Source of the DNA: Falseniella ignava CCUG 37419
GTDB taxonomy: Bacteria; Bacillota; Bacilli; Lactobacillales; Aerococcaceae
Reading direction: 5' to 3'
Assembly (NCBI RefSeq): GCF_000301055.1
Contig: NZ_JH932300.1
Coordinates: 322,118-386,117 of the forward strand
DNA: 64,000 nucleotides
Part shown: positions 1-10,774 of the stretch, in pieces
Numbering within the stretch: the stretch's first letter is position 1
How the letters are laid out: every line of letters begins with the position of its first letter
Notes under the pieces: model-generated
The model's input: only the letters and a program-made list of their open reading frames with translations
What the model was told of the DNA's origin: nothing
Databases searched by the model: none
Made by a program: the position numbers and the translations under genes

Positions 1-252
1 GTTCGCTAAACCAAAGTAAGAGTTTGATTGGTCTGGCACGGGGTTCGCCAAACCAAAGTAAGTGCTTGATTGGTCTGGCACGGTGTTCGCCAAACCAAAG
101 TAAGTGTTTGATTAGTCTGGCTTTAGGGTTACCAAACCAAATTAAGTGTTCGATTAGTCTGGCACGGTATTTGCCAAACCAAAGTCTGGGTTTTATTAGT
201 CTAACCCCGCTCTCGCCAAGCCAAACCTGCTGTTGATTAATATCTCTTCTTT
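1..252. repeat. 42-bp tandem array 1 (six units, continues past window edge)
   Basis: Six units repeat with an exact 42-bp period: the CCAA(A/G)CC core starts at 6, 48, 90, 132, 174 and 216. Each unit holds a forward half-site GCCAAACCAAA and an inverted half-site ATTGGTCTGGC about 22 bp later, so half-sites alternate in direction roughly every 21 bp. Units 1-3 are nearly identical; units 4-6 decay toward the right. The array begins at base 1, so its left end is not visible. The open frame across it exists only because 42 is a multiple of three; I do not regard it as coding. Confidence 0.9.
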
Positions 253-417
253 CTCCCCACCCCAATCCCGCTTACTCAGCCCCTCCACACCGGCACTTTG
301 TCTAATCAAGCGTGATGCACCCACAATATTCAAGCGGCATTGGTAGAACTCTCTAGCGTAAATGAGGACAAAATGGTAAGATATCAGATATACGATATGA
401 ATGAAAGGAGCGATAGG

Positions 418-1548
418 ATGGCTCAGCGACATCTACCTGGCTCAACGATTGGTATTATCGGCTCTAGTCTGTCGGCGGCCGTCTTAGCGCAAACAGCAGG
501 GCGGCTCGGTTACCGAGTGGCGAGTCTCGTTACTGAGGAGCAGAACCCAGTGCGGCAGCATGCCTTGTGGCAGACTGTGGTTGAAGATTATGAAGATGAG
601 GCGTTAAAATACTTTGGCGCGCGTGTTGATTTGGCAATTCCTGAAAAGGGAATCCTATCTAACCAAGCACTACGCGTGTTGAATCAGCACACTGATTTGC
701 CGATGTCTGACGACTTGATGGCGATTACAACAGATCGTCTGATTGAAAAAGTTTACCTAGATACCCATCATGTCTTAGTGGCGCCGTTCTCGATGGTCAC
801 CAATATGACCGACTTGAAAGAGGCGGTCGAATATATCGGCTATCCTTGCGTCTTAAAAGCTACGCAGCGTCATATTGCGAAAGCAGACGACCACGTAATT
901 CTGTATAGCGAGAATGATTTCAATTTAGCAGAAGCTAAATTGGCTCAAACAACTTGTTTACTTGAAGCTTGGATTCCGGCTGAAAAACAAGTGTCGCTCA
1001 TTGTCATACGCAATGAGCGTGGTGAAATTTTGATCTATCCACCATTTGATATTCGTCATGAAGGGATGCCAGTTGCCCGTCAAGTAGCCTACCCAGCGCA
1101 ATTGATGCGTCCGGTGGAAGAAGAAATGCGACGTATCGCTTATCATCTTGCCAACCAGCTGAATTTACGTGGATCGCTCACTTTGAAATTCTTAGTGACG
1201 TCTGCGGGGGTTATGTACGTTAACCAAGCTAGTATTGGAATGAATGAAGAATCGATGTTCACGATTGGGACGATGAGTGTGTCGCATTATGAAGCGACCT
1301 TGCGGGCGATGTTTGACATGGCGCTACCCAGCTTGACGCTCAATCATCCGGCTGGTATCGCGTTACCACTTACCGCAATCGATACGGATAAGTTGATGAT
1401 TCAGTACTTAACACGAACGGATTGGGGATTTGCGATTTTCCCATCAAATTCATTACATCAGCCGATTCAAGGATACGTCAATGTGACGGGAGACTCGCTT
1501 GAATCGTGTCGCCGTCAAATTGAAGCAACAGAATTATTATTAAACTAA
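418..1548 (+). CDS. PurK-like ATP-grasp protein, probably catalytically altered
   Basis: The 376-residue product follows the fold order of N5-carboxyaminoimidazole ribonucleotide synthase (PurK): an N-terminal pre-ATP-grasp domain (IGIIGSS), a central ATP-grasp domain (YPCVLKAT; WIPAEKQVSLIVIRN) and a C-terminal domain. The start at 418 is chosen for the AAGGAG at 405-410; an upstream in-frame ATG at 340 lacks one. Several PurK signatures are missing. The GGGQLGRM loop reads GSSLSAAV, the glycine-rich GGYDGKG lid reads RHIAKADDH, and the metal-binding NEIAPRPHNSGH stretch reads NQASIGMNEESM. No other purine gene is near; pcrA and ligA follow. I infer a PurK paralogue with a changed role or no activity. 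A sequence-divergent but active enzyme remains possible. Confidence 0.75.
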   Translation: MAQRHLPGSTIGIIGSSLSAAVLAQTAGRLGYRVASLVTEEQNPVRQHALWQTVVEDYEDEALKYFGARVDLAIPEKGILSNQALRVLNQHTDLPMSDDLMAITTDRLIEKVYLDTHHVLVAPFSMVTNMTDLKEAVEYIGYPCVLKATQRHIAKADDHVILYSENDFNLAEAKLAQTTCLLEAWIPAEKQVSLIVIRNERGEILIYPPFDIRHEGMPVARQVAYPAQLMRPVEEEMRRIAYHLANQLNLRGSLTLKFLVTSAGVMYVNQASIGMNEESMFTIGTMSVSHYEATLRAMFDMALPSLTLNHPAGIALPLTAIDTDKLMIQYLTRTDWGFAIFPSNSLHQPIQGYVNVTGDSLESCRRQIEATELLLN

Positions 1549-1676
1549 TTAAATGAACAGATGGAGAGTAAAGCGAATCACTTCACGAAGTGAAAATTTT
1601 ATTCTCCATTTCGTTGTCAAGAGGAATGTTACGGCGTGACAATTCACGTCAGCCAGTATTAGTAAAGGAGAATAAG

Positions 1677-3980
1677 ATGTCACGATTAATGGACAGCATC
1701 AATCGATTAAATGATCTACAACGACAAGCTGTGATGACGACCGAAGGGCCGCTACTCATTGCGGCAGGTGCTGGGAGCGGTAAGACGCGTGTCTTAACGC
1801 ACCGAATTGCGTATTTAATCGCTTATCAAGATGTGAACCCTTGGAATATTTTAGCAATTACGTTTACCAATAAGGCCGCGAGCGAAATGGGCACACGGGT
1901 GGAGCAACTCGTTGGAGAAGGTGCCGAATCCATCTGGGTTGCGACCTTCCATGCGATGTGTGCGCGAATTTTACGGCGAGAATATCACCATATTGGTTAT
2001 GACCGTAACTTTACAATTATTGATGCTGGGGAGCAGCAGACCGTGATGAAGCAGGTTCTAAAAGATCTCAATCTAGATTCCAAACGCTATCACCCCAAAG
2101 AAATGCTCAGCCTGATTGATCAAGCAAAAAACAAAGGGCAAACACCGGAACAATACGCCGAGGAGGCAGTCGGTTATTTAGCGGATATTTATTCACAAGT
2201 CTACCGGGGCTATCAGAAGCGCTTGAAGCAGAGTAATGCGATGGATTTTAACGATTTAATTATGCTGACCAACCAACTTTTTGCGGAACAACCTGAGGTG
2301 TTGGCTTTCTATCAACGGAAGTTCCAATATATCCATGTCGACGAGTACCAAGATACGAACGAGAGTCAGTACCAATTGATTCGTTATTTAGCCGGAGGTA
2401 TCTTGCAAAATATTTGTGTGGTCGGGGATGCGGACCAAAGTATTTACGGTTGGCGTGGTGCTAATATGGAAAATATTCTAAACTTTGAACGTGACTTCAA
2501 AGACGCACAAGTCATCCTGCTTGAACAAAATTATCGTTCGACCCAGCCGATTCTCAAAGCAGCCAACTCGGTTATCCAAAACAACCCACATCGTCAACCG
2601 AAGCAACTGTGGAGTGAGCGTGAATCTGACGAAAAAATCCGCTACTACCAAGCGGAGACGGATGTCGAGGAATCTCGCTATGTGATTCAACAAATTATGG
2701 AAGCCAAAGAGGATCAAGGGTTGGAATACCGTGACTTTGCGATTCTATATCGGACTCAAGCGCAGTCGCGTGCGCTCGAAGAAGCATTGATGCGAGTGAA
2801 CCTGCCTTATAAAGTTGTCGGCGGGACCAAGTTCTACGCCCGTAAAGAAATTCAAGATACGTTAGCGTATTTACGCCTCATTGATAATCCAGCTGATAAT
2901 TTAAGTTTCTTAAGGATTGTTAATGTCCCTAAACGAGGTATTGGCGCGACCACAGTTGAGCGACTGACAGAATTTGCAGCGTCAATTGACATGAGCTTAT
3001 TCGAATCGATTTCGCGTTTGAGCTATTCGAACTTATCGAAAGCGACCCAGGAGAAATTAGTCGACTTTGCGAATATGGTAGAGCAGTGGCACCGTCAGGC
3101 GGAGTTTTTAACGCTAAGTGAGCTGATTGAGGCGGTCTGGCAAGCGGCTGGCTACCAAGAAAGTCTTAAGCTAGAAGGTACCATTGAAGCGGAAGCCAGA
3201 TTGGATAACTTAAATGAATTTCTATCGGTCGCTCATGAATACGATGAACTCGAGAATGCCGATTTTTTAGAACGCGACCCTGATTATTTGGCGCAATCGG
3301 AACGAGAAGGAGAAGCCAATGCGACTTCAACCGAAGCAACGCCGAAGCAACGTCTGCGATTCTTTTTAACGGATTTATCCTTAATGACCGATGCAGCTGA
3401 AAATGAGACGGAAAACCAAGTCACTTTGATGACACTCCATGCTGCCAAAGGATTGGAGTTCCCTTATGTCTTTATGGTAGGGATGGAAGAGGGGTTGTTT
3501 CCAATCCGTCGTGCGTTGGAAGACCCAAGTGAGGTTGAAGAAGAACGTCGTCTCGCTTATGTTGGGATGACTCGAGCAGAAGATCGGTTATTTTTAACTT
3601 CGACACGCCGTCGTCTGTTGTATGGTAATTATCAATATAATGAACCAAGTCGCTTTATCGATGAGATTGACAGCCAATATCTACAACACGTTGGCAGTAG
3701 CTTCCAATCAACAGTATTAGGGCAAAACACTTCAAGACGCAGATCGATTGGTCCACGCCGGAAAACACCGACTCGCGCAGAAATTCGTCAACGTGTCCAA
3801 CAAAATCAAAGTCAAACTTGGACTGTCGGTGACAAAGTCAGTCATAAAGCATGGGGGCAAGGTACGATTGTGGCAATTAAAGATGAGGGCAGTGACCAAC
3901 AACTGAGTATTGCCTTTGAATCTCAAGGTATCAAACAACTACTAGGTTCGTTAGCACCGATTGAGCCCCTTGATGAATAG
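1677..3980 (+). CDS. pcrA: ATP-dependent DNA helicase PcrA (UvrD/Rep family)
   Basis: This is a superfamily 1A 3'-5' DNA helicase of 767 residues, the usual size. Visible motifs are Walker A GAGSGKT (about residues 31-37), FTNKAASEM (Ia), DEYQDTN (II), VGDADQSIYGWRGA (III), QNYRST (IV), TLHAAKGLEF (V) and RLAYVGMTRA (VI). The C-terminal tail has the basic and Tudor-like stretch typical of PcrA (WTVGDKVSHKAWGQGTIV). The start at 1677 has AAAGGAG seven bases upstream; the 29 extra in-frame codons before it have no ribosome site. PcrA acts in repair, plasmid replication and removal of RecA or stalled polymerase. ligA follows about 95 bp downstream, the common Firmicutes order. Confidence 0.97.
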   Translation: MSRLMDSINRLNDLQRQAVMTTEGPLLIAAGAGSGKTRVLTHRIAYLIAYQDVNPWNILAITFTNKAASEMGTRVEQLVGEGAESIWVATFHAMCARILRREYHHIGYDRNFTIIDAGEQQTVMKQVLKDLNLDSKRYHPKEMLSLIDQAKNKGQTPEQYAEEAVGYLADIYSQVYRGYQKRLKQSNAMDFNDLIMLTNQLFAEQPEVLAFYQRKFQYIHVDEYQDTNESQYQLIRYLAGGILQNICVVGDADQSIYGWRGANMENILNFERDFKDAQVILLEQNYRSTQPILKAANSVIQNNPHRQPKQLWSERESDEKIRYYQAETDVEESRYVIQQIMEAKEDQGLEYRDFAILYRTQAQSRALEEALMRVNLPYKVVGGTKFYARKEIQDTLAYLRLIDNPADNLSFLRIVNVPKRGIGATTVERLTEFAASIDMSLFESISRLSYSNLSKATQEKLVDFANMVEQWHRQAEFLTLSELIEAVWQAAGYQESLKLEGTIEAEARLDNLNEFLSVAHEYDELENADFLERDPDYLAQSEREGEANATSTEATPKQRLRFFLTDLSLMTDAAENETENQVTLMTLHAAKGLEFPYVFMVGMEEGLFPIRRALEDPSEVEEERRLAYVGMTRAEDRLFLTSTRRRLLYGNYQYNEPSRFIDEIDSQYLQHVGSSFQSTVLGQNTSRRRSIGPRRKTPTRAEIRQRVQQNQSQTWTVGDKVSHKAWGQGTIVAIKDEGSDQQLSIAFESQGIKQLLGSLAPIEPLDE

Positions 3981-4019
3981 TATCATCAGATAATAGTTAA
4001 GTATTCACGCTAAAAGTGT

Positions 4020-4025
4020 TATAAT
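4020..4025 (+). promoter_or_regulatory. extended -10 promoter for ligA operon
   Basis: TGTTATAAT carries a perfect TATAAT preceded by TG-N, the extended -10 form; no good -35 is evident. A half-site GTTGGTAGAA like those of the 42-bp arrays lies just downstream at 4042-4051. The ligA ribosome site follows at about 4061. Confidence 0.6.
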
Positions 4026-4056
4026 TGCTTAGAAACAATTTGTTGGTAGAACTTGA

Positions 4057-6096
<2,040 letters not shown>

Positions 6097-6099
6097 ACT

Positions 6100-7356
6100 A
6101 TGAAGCAAACAATGAAACCATTTCTCTTGAGTGCAGTCATCCTTTTACTAGCCGGCTGCTTAGGAGATATTTCCAACGAAGTGGATGAAGGTCGTACCGA
6201 ATATCAACCGAATCAGGTCGATGTTCAGACAACCACAAATCAATTAGCGAATAACTATTATCGCGCAGCCATTGTGGATGGTAAGTATCAACCTTCAAGC
6301 TCTGCGAGTACTTATTACGCAGTAAATTCTGCGCGCAATATTCGAGCCCTTGAAGACGGACTTCTTCGAATGAGTCAAAGTATTTTTCCAACGGATCAAT
6401 ACTTTATGCGAGAAGGGCAAGTCATTGGTCGAGAAACCTTAACAAGCTGGGTTGGGCGTGAATCTGAGACTAATCCAGAAGGATTAAACCCTGCTTTACC
6501 AGAAATTGAGTCGATTGCTGAAGAAACGAGTGAACTCAATATGGAAGAAGCGACATTAGAAGATGGTTCACCGGCAAATGAATTAAACGAAGCAGCCAAC
6601 TTAGAGACGACAACAACTGAAGTAGACTCTCAAGTAACGGACGTAGCGCCAACGCCAGTTTATTTATCACAAATAATGGAAAAGAATTTATTGGTAGAGA
6701 CGGAAGAAGGTTATAGCCTGAGCGGCATTGTTATCGGACTGGCAATGAACAGTGTCTATGAATATCAAGATTCGGAAGGGGTTATTCATACTCAAGAAAT
6801 CTCCGTTGGTGAGATGCGTGAGCGTGGACGTCAATTGGCCAATATTATTGTCGGTCGTTTGCGTAATAGTCAAGACTTGCGTTCAGTTCCGATTGCGGTT
6901 GGTATCTTCCGGAATGCGCCAAATGAAGAAATCGTCGGAGGTACATTCTTACTGGATGGTATCTCACGCGAAGGCAACTCGGTGACAGACTGGACAGAAA
7001 TTAATGAATATCGAATCGCTTTACCGATTTTAAATCCGCAAGATGGAGATGAACAATTCAGTTACTTTGATAATTTCCGTCAACAAATTGTTAATTTCTT
7101 CCCGAATTTAAACGGTATTGTTGGCGAAGCGCTCTATATTAATGATGGTCTTGCTGCGCTACACATTGAAATTGTGACGCAGTTCTACCAAAAATCAGAA
7201 ATTATTGCACTCGAGCAACATATTACTGATGTTGCCCAATCAACCCTACCTGGTGGTATTGAAATAGAAATAAAAATTACCTCGGATGTCGGCGTTGAAG
7301 GGTATGTCGGTCGACCTGCTGGGGCAACTCAGTTCGAAAGTCATGTATTTAATTAG
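6100..7356 (+). CDS. camS: CamS-family sex pheromone lipoprotein
   Basis: The 418-residue lipoprotein has a signal peptide ending in the lipobox LLAGC (about residues 17-21), then an acidic, Thr/Glu-rich linker (about 140-185) and the CamS domain (for example YSLSGIVIGLAMNSVYEY, GGIEIEIKI). In staphylococci and enterococci the cleaved signal peptide of such proteins acts as a pheromone for conjugative plasmids, and the mature domain is surface-anchored with unknown role. The gene sits between ligA and gatC, its conserved place in Firmicutes. ATG at 6100 has only a weak GTGAG site; a second ATG at 6112 is possible. Confidence 0.93.
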   Translation: MKQTMKPFLLSAVILLLAGCLGDISNEVDEGRTEYQPNQVDVQTTTNQLANNYYRAAIVDGKYQPSSSASTYYAVNSARNIRALEDGLLRMSQSIFPTDQYFMREGQVIGRETLTSWVGRESETNPEGLNPALPEIESIAEETSELNMEEATLEDGSPANELNEAANLETTTTEVDSQVTDVAPTPVYLSQIMEKNLLVETEEGYSLSGIVIGLAMNSVYEYQDSEGVIHTQEISVGEMRERGRQLANIIVGRLRNSQDLRSVPIAVGIFRNAPNEEIVGGTFLLDGISREGNSVTDWTEINEYRIALPILNPQDGDEQFSYFDNFRQQIVNFFPNLNGIVGEALYINDGLAALHIEIVTQFYQKSEIIALEQHITDVAQSTLPGGIEIEIKITSDVGVEGYVGRPAGATQFESHVFN

Positions 7357-7367
7357 GAGGAATTGCG

Positions 7368-7664
7368 ATGGTACAAGAACAAGAAGTATTGAAGGTAGCC
7401 GAGTTATCGAAGTTGGCTTTTGATGCGAACGAAGTCGCTGGATTTATCGAAGATTTCAAAGAAATTCTCGATATGTTGGACTCGCTAGAAGAAGTGGATA
7501 CGAGCAACGTTAAACCAACGTATCACGGCAATCATCTGATGAATGTATACCGTGAAGATAAAGCGATCAAGAATGAGCACTACCAACAATTATTAAATAA
7601 TGCGCCGATGGTACAAGATGGCTACATTAAAGTGCCGGCCATTCTAGAGAGTCAGGAGGCATAA
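7368..7664 (+). CDS. gatC: Asp-tRNA(Asn)/Glu-tRNA(Gln) amidotransferase subunit C
   Basis: At 98 residues this matches GatC: N-terminal VLKVAELSKLAFDANE, then the linker LDSLEEVDTSNVKPTYH that wraps GatA. It stabilises the GatCAB complex, which converts misacylated Glu-tRNA(Gln) (and Asp-tRNA(Asn)) to the amidated form. TTAGGAGGAATT lies upstream. gatA begins three bases after the stop. Confidence 0.97.
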   Translation: MVQEQEVLKVAELSKLAFDANEVAGFIEDFKEILDMLDSLEEVDTSNVKPTYHGNHLMNVYREDKAIKNEHYQQLLNNAPMVQDGYIKVPAILESQEA

Positions 7665-7667
7665 GCG

Positions 7668-9125
7668 ATGACACAATTTCCTAAGACAATCGAAGCAATT
7701 CAAGCAGCGTTTAAAACAGGTGAATTGTCCAGTGTGGAGTTAGTCAACCATTACTTTGACCGCATTGAACAAGTAGATGACACGATTAACGCATTTATTA
7801 CGGTCGCTAAAGAGCAGGCTTTAGCGCAAGCTCAAGCAGCTGATGAGCGTGGCTACAGTGAAGATAGTCCTGTCTTAAATGGGGTACCTATTGGTATTAA
7901 AGACAATATCCTCACAGAAGGTATCGAGACGACCGCAGCGAGCCGCATGCTTGAAGGCTTTATCCCAACATACGATGCAACGGTCGTTAAAAAATTAAAA
8001 GATGCTGGGGCAGTTATTATCGGTAAGTTGAACCTAGATGAATTTGCCATGGGGGGATCGAATGAAACGTCTTATTATGGGCCGGTTCATAATCCATGGG
8101 ACACGAAACGTATACCAGGAGGCTCATCTGGAGGTTCAGCCGCAGCCGTTGCTGCCGGTATGGTTCCTGCGAGCTTAGGAACTGATACAGGTGGTAGTAT
8201 TCGCCAACCAGCCGCATTAAATGGTCTCGTTGGGGTTAAGCCAACTTACGGTGCAGTATCGCGGTATGGAGCGATTGCCTTTGGTTCAAGTTTCGACCAA
8301 GTGGGGCCATTAGCTTTAACGGTGAAAGACGCAGCACTAGTAACAAGTGTGATTGCAGGCCATGACGAACATGATATGACATCTTTTGAACAAAATGATA
8401 CAGATTATAGCACCAAGATTGGCCAATCGATTCAAGGGATGAAGATTGCGGTACCGAAAGAATTTCGTTCCGATGCGATTAACGAGGAAATTCGTAAACA
8501 AGTGGATGCAGCAATTGACTTCTACCGATCAGAAGGAGCGATTATTGAGGAAGTTTCAATGCCGAGCTTAGCCCATGGCGTGAACGTGTACTATATCTTA
8601 GCATCCGCGGAAGCAAGTTCGAACTTGCAACGTTATGATGGTGTTCGTTACGGTTACCGTTCACCAGATGCTCATACGAACGAAGAAGTTTATGTGCGCT
8701 CGCGTTCGGAAGGTTTTGGTAAAGAAGTGAAGCGCCGTATTATGATTGGAACATATAGTTTGGGTGTAAATAACTATGAACGTTTCTTTGAGAAGGCAGC
8801 GCGTATCCGAACATTAATTATTGAAGATTTCAAACGTGTCTTTGAATCTTATGATGTAGTGATAGGTCCTGTGACGACGAATACCGCTTATGAGTTAGGC
8901 AGCCAATTTGAAGATCCGATTGAGATGTATATGGCAGATTTACTGACCGTTCCTGCTAACTTAGCGGGTCTGCCTGCAATGTCGATTCCTGTAGGTTTAG
9001 ATCACTTGAATTTACCAATTGGAATGCAATTAATTGGCAAGCCACAAGATGAAGCAACTTTATTCCAGTTAGCTTATCATTTTGAACAAGCCCATGACTT
9101 TGCCGGTCAGCAAGCACCTTTGTAG
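7668..9125 (+). CDS. gatA: Asp-tRNA(Asn)/Glu-tRNA(Gln) amidotransferase subunit A
   Basis: The 485-residue amidase-signature enzyme releases ammonia from glutamine for transamidation by GatB. The Ser-cisSer-Lys triad is visible: Lys in GVPIGIKDNI, and the two serines in the amidase signature GGSSGGSAAAVAAG and GTDTGGSIRQPA. The length is standard. The gene is the second in gatC-gatA-gatB, with AGGAGG inside the end of gatC. Confidence 0.98.
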   Translation: MTQFPKTIEAIQAAFKTGELSSVELVNHYFDRIEQVDDTINAFITVAKEQALAQAQAADERGYSEDSPVLNGVPIGIKDNILTEGIETTAASRMLEGFIPTYDATVVKKLKDAGAVIIGKLNLDEFAMGGSNETSYYGPVHNPWDTKRIPGGSSGGSAAAVAAGMVPASLGTDTGGSIRQPAALNGLVGVKPTYGAVSRYGAIAFGSSFDQVGPLALTVKDAALVTSVIAGHDEHDMTSFEQNDTDYSTKIGQSIQGMKIAVPKEFRSDAINEEIRKQVDAAIDFYRSEGAIIEEVSMPSLAHGVNVYYILASAEASSNLQRYDGVRYGYRSPDAHTNEEVYVRSRSEGFGKEVKRRIMIGTYSLGVNNYERFFEKAARIRTLIIEDFKRVFESYDVVIGPVTTNTAYELGSQFEDPIEMYMADLLTVPANLAGLPAMSIPVGLDHLNLPIGMQLIGKPQDEATLFQLAYHFEQAHDFAGQQAPL

Positions 9126-9137
9126 GAGGTAAGAGGA

Positions 9138-10565
9138 ATGAATTTTGAAACGATTATCGGACTGGAAGTCCATGTTGAATTAAAGACAGAAGCCAAAATT
9201 TTTAGTACTTCACCTGCACACTTTGGAGCAGAGCCCAATAGTAATGCCAATGAGAAAGATTGGGCTTATCCAGGCGTCCTCCCTGTATTAAATAAAGGCG
9301 CTTTGGAATACGGAATGCGAGCGGCACTTGCGTTGCATTGTGAGATAGCTCGTGAAACGAGCTTTGACCGGAAGAATTACTTCTATCCGGACAACCCTTC
9401 TGCTTACCAAATTACGCAAAACTTTGAACCGATCGGCCAACACGGTTATTTGGATATTGAAGTTGAAGGTGAGACGAAGCGAATTCGTATTAACCGAATT
9501 CATTTAGAAGAAGACGCCGGTAAAAATACTCATGCGGACGATGGTTATTCCTATGTCGATTTAAACCGTCAAGGAACACCATTGGTTGAGATTGTAACCG
9601 AGGCTGATTTGCGTAGTCCTGATGAAGCGTATGCTTTCTTAGAAGCTTTGCGTGAAACCTTGCTCTTTACGGGTGTCTCAGATGTTCGGATGGAAGAAGG
9701 ATCCTTGCGTTGTGATGCCAATATCTCACTGCGTCCTTATGGAGCAGAGAAATTTGGAACGAAAGCCGAATTGAAAAACTTAAATAGTTTTAACTTTGTC
9801 CGTAAAGGATTAATTTATGAACAACAACGTCAAGCCAACTTAATTCGTAGTGGTGGCCAAGTAGCGCAAGAGACACGCCGTTATGACGAATCGAATAATA
9901 CTACCATTGCGATGCGTACGAAAGAAGGGGCAGCAGATTATCGCTACTTCCCAGAAGCGGATGTTCCACCGATTAAAATCTCACAAGAATGGATCGACCG
10001 AGTTCAGTCTGAAATTCCGGAAATGCCAGGAGAACGTCGTCGACGTTATGTTACAGAATACGGTCTTCCAGAATATGACGCACATGTCTTAACCTTAACG
10101 AAAGTAATGTCGGACTTCTTTGAGGAAACGATTCAAGCCGGAGCAGATCCTAAGCAAGCTTCGAACTGGTTAATGGGAGAAGTCTCAGCATACTTAAATA
10201 AAGCGCAAGTTGAGTTAGGAGATACTCAGTTAACACCACAAAACTTAGCGCAAATGATAGGTTTAATTGAAGATGGTACCATCTCAAGCAAGATTGCAAA
10301 ACAACTCTTCCAAGAACTAGTGACCAACGGTGGAGATGCCAATGAAGTCGTTGAAGCGAAAGGGATGGCTCAAATAAGTGACCCTGCGAAGTTAGAGCCG
10401 ATTGTCGATGCGGTCTTAGCGGATAATCAAGAGTCCATCGATGATTTCCATGCAGGTAAAGGACGTGCGATGGGCTACCTCGTTGGGCAAATTATGAAGC
10501 AAACCCAAGGGAAGGCCAACCCACAAACTGTTAACCAACTCTTAAGTCAGAAACTTAAAAAATAA
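9138..10565 (+). CDS. gatB: Asp-tRNA(Asn)/Glu-tRNA(Gln) amidotransferase subunit B
   Basis: The 475-residue GatB carries the kinase-like N-terminal domain ([17 protein letters not shown], the signature [10 protein letters not shown] and [11 protein letters not shown]) and the C-terminal YqeY-like tRNA-binding tail ([17 protein letters not shown]). It phosphorylates the misacylated tRNA side chain and amidates it with ammonia from GatA. It is the last gene before a strong terminator. Confidence 0.98.
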   Translation: MNFETIIGLEVHVELKTEAKIFSTSPAHFGAEPNSNANEKDWAYPGVLPVLNKGALEYGMRAALALHCEIARETSFDRKNYFYPDNPSAYQITQNFEPIGQHGYLDIEVEGETKRIRINRIHLEEDAGKNTHADDGYSYVDLNRQGTPLVEIVTEADLRSPDEAYAFLEALRETLLFTGVSDVRMEEGSLRCDANISLRPYGAEKFGTKAELKNLNSFNFVRKGLIYEQQRQANLIRSGGQVAQETRRYDESNNTTIAMRTKEGAADYRYFPEADVPPIKISQEWIDRVQSEIPEMPGERRRRYVTEYGLPEYDAHVLTLTKVMSDFFEETIQAGADPKQASNWLMGEVSAYLNKAQVELGDTQLTPQNLAQMIGLIEDGTISSKIAKQLFQELVTNGGDANEVVEAKGMAQISDPAKLEPIVDAVLADNQESIDDFHAGKGRAMGYLVGQIMKQTQGKANPQTVNQLLSQKLKK

Positions 10566-10571
10566 TTTTTT

Positions 10572-10609
10572 AGACTCCAATCGCTTTCAAAGTTCGATTG
10601 GAGTTTTTA
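10572..10609 (+). terminator. rho-independent terminator after gatB
   Basis: The inverted repeat ACTCCAATCG / CGATTGGAGT is followed by TTTTT, seven bases after the gatB stop. Confidence 0.9.
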
Positions 10610-10774
10610 GTTGAAATTATGCAGAATAGTTTAAATTTTAACTAAATTTATGTTAGTATGAATAAGTAAAATTTAAAATGTTAAAAAAGAATTATGAAAA
10701 TTTTATGAATTTTTACAAAATAAGTTAAATCTTTGGTATGCTAGGTAAGAGATTATGAAGAAAGAAGGGGTTGT

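Noticed and set aside
24-236. Open frame of 70 codons with 14-residue repeats in array 1
   Set aside because: The frame is open only because the 42-bp period is a multiple of three. There is no ribosome site and the conserved parts are the palindromic half-sites, not codons.
1-252. CRISPR array
   Set aside because: Units are contiguous 42-bp repeats with no unique spacers and no cas genes nearby; the same holds for the other two arrays.
10610-10770. Riboswitch before the L,D-transpeptidase
   Set aside because: The AT-rich stretch shows no conserved switch motif or terminator; ordinary promoter DNA is enough.
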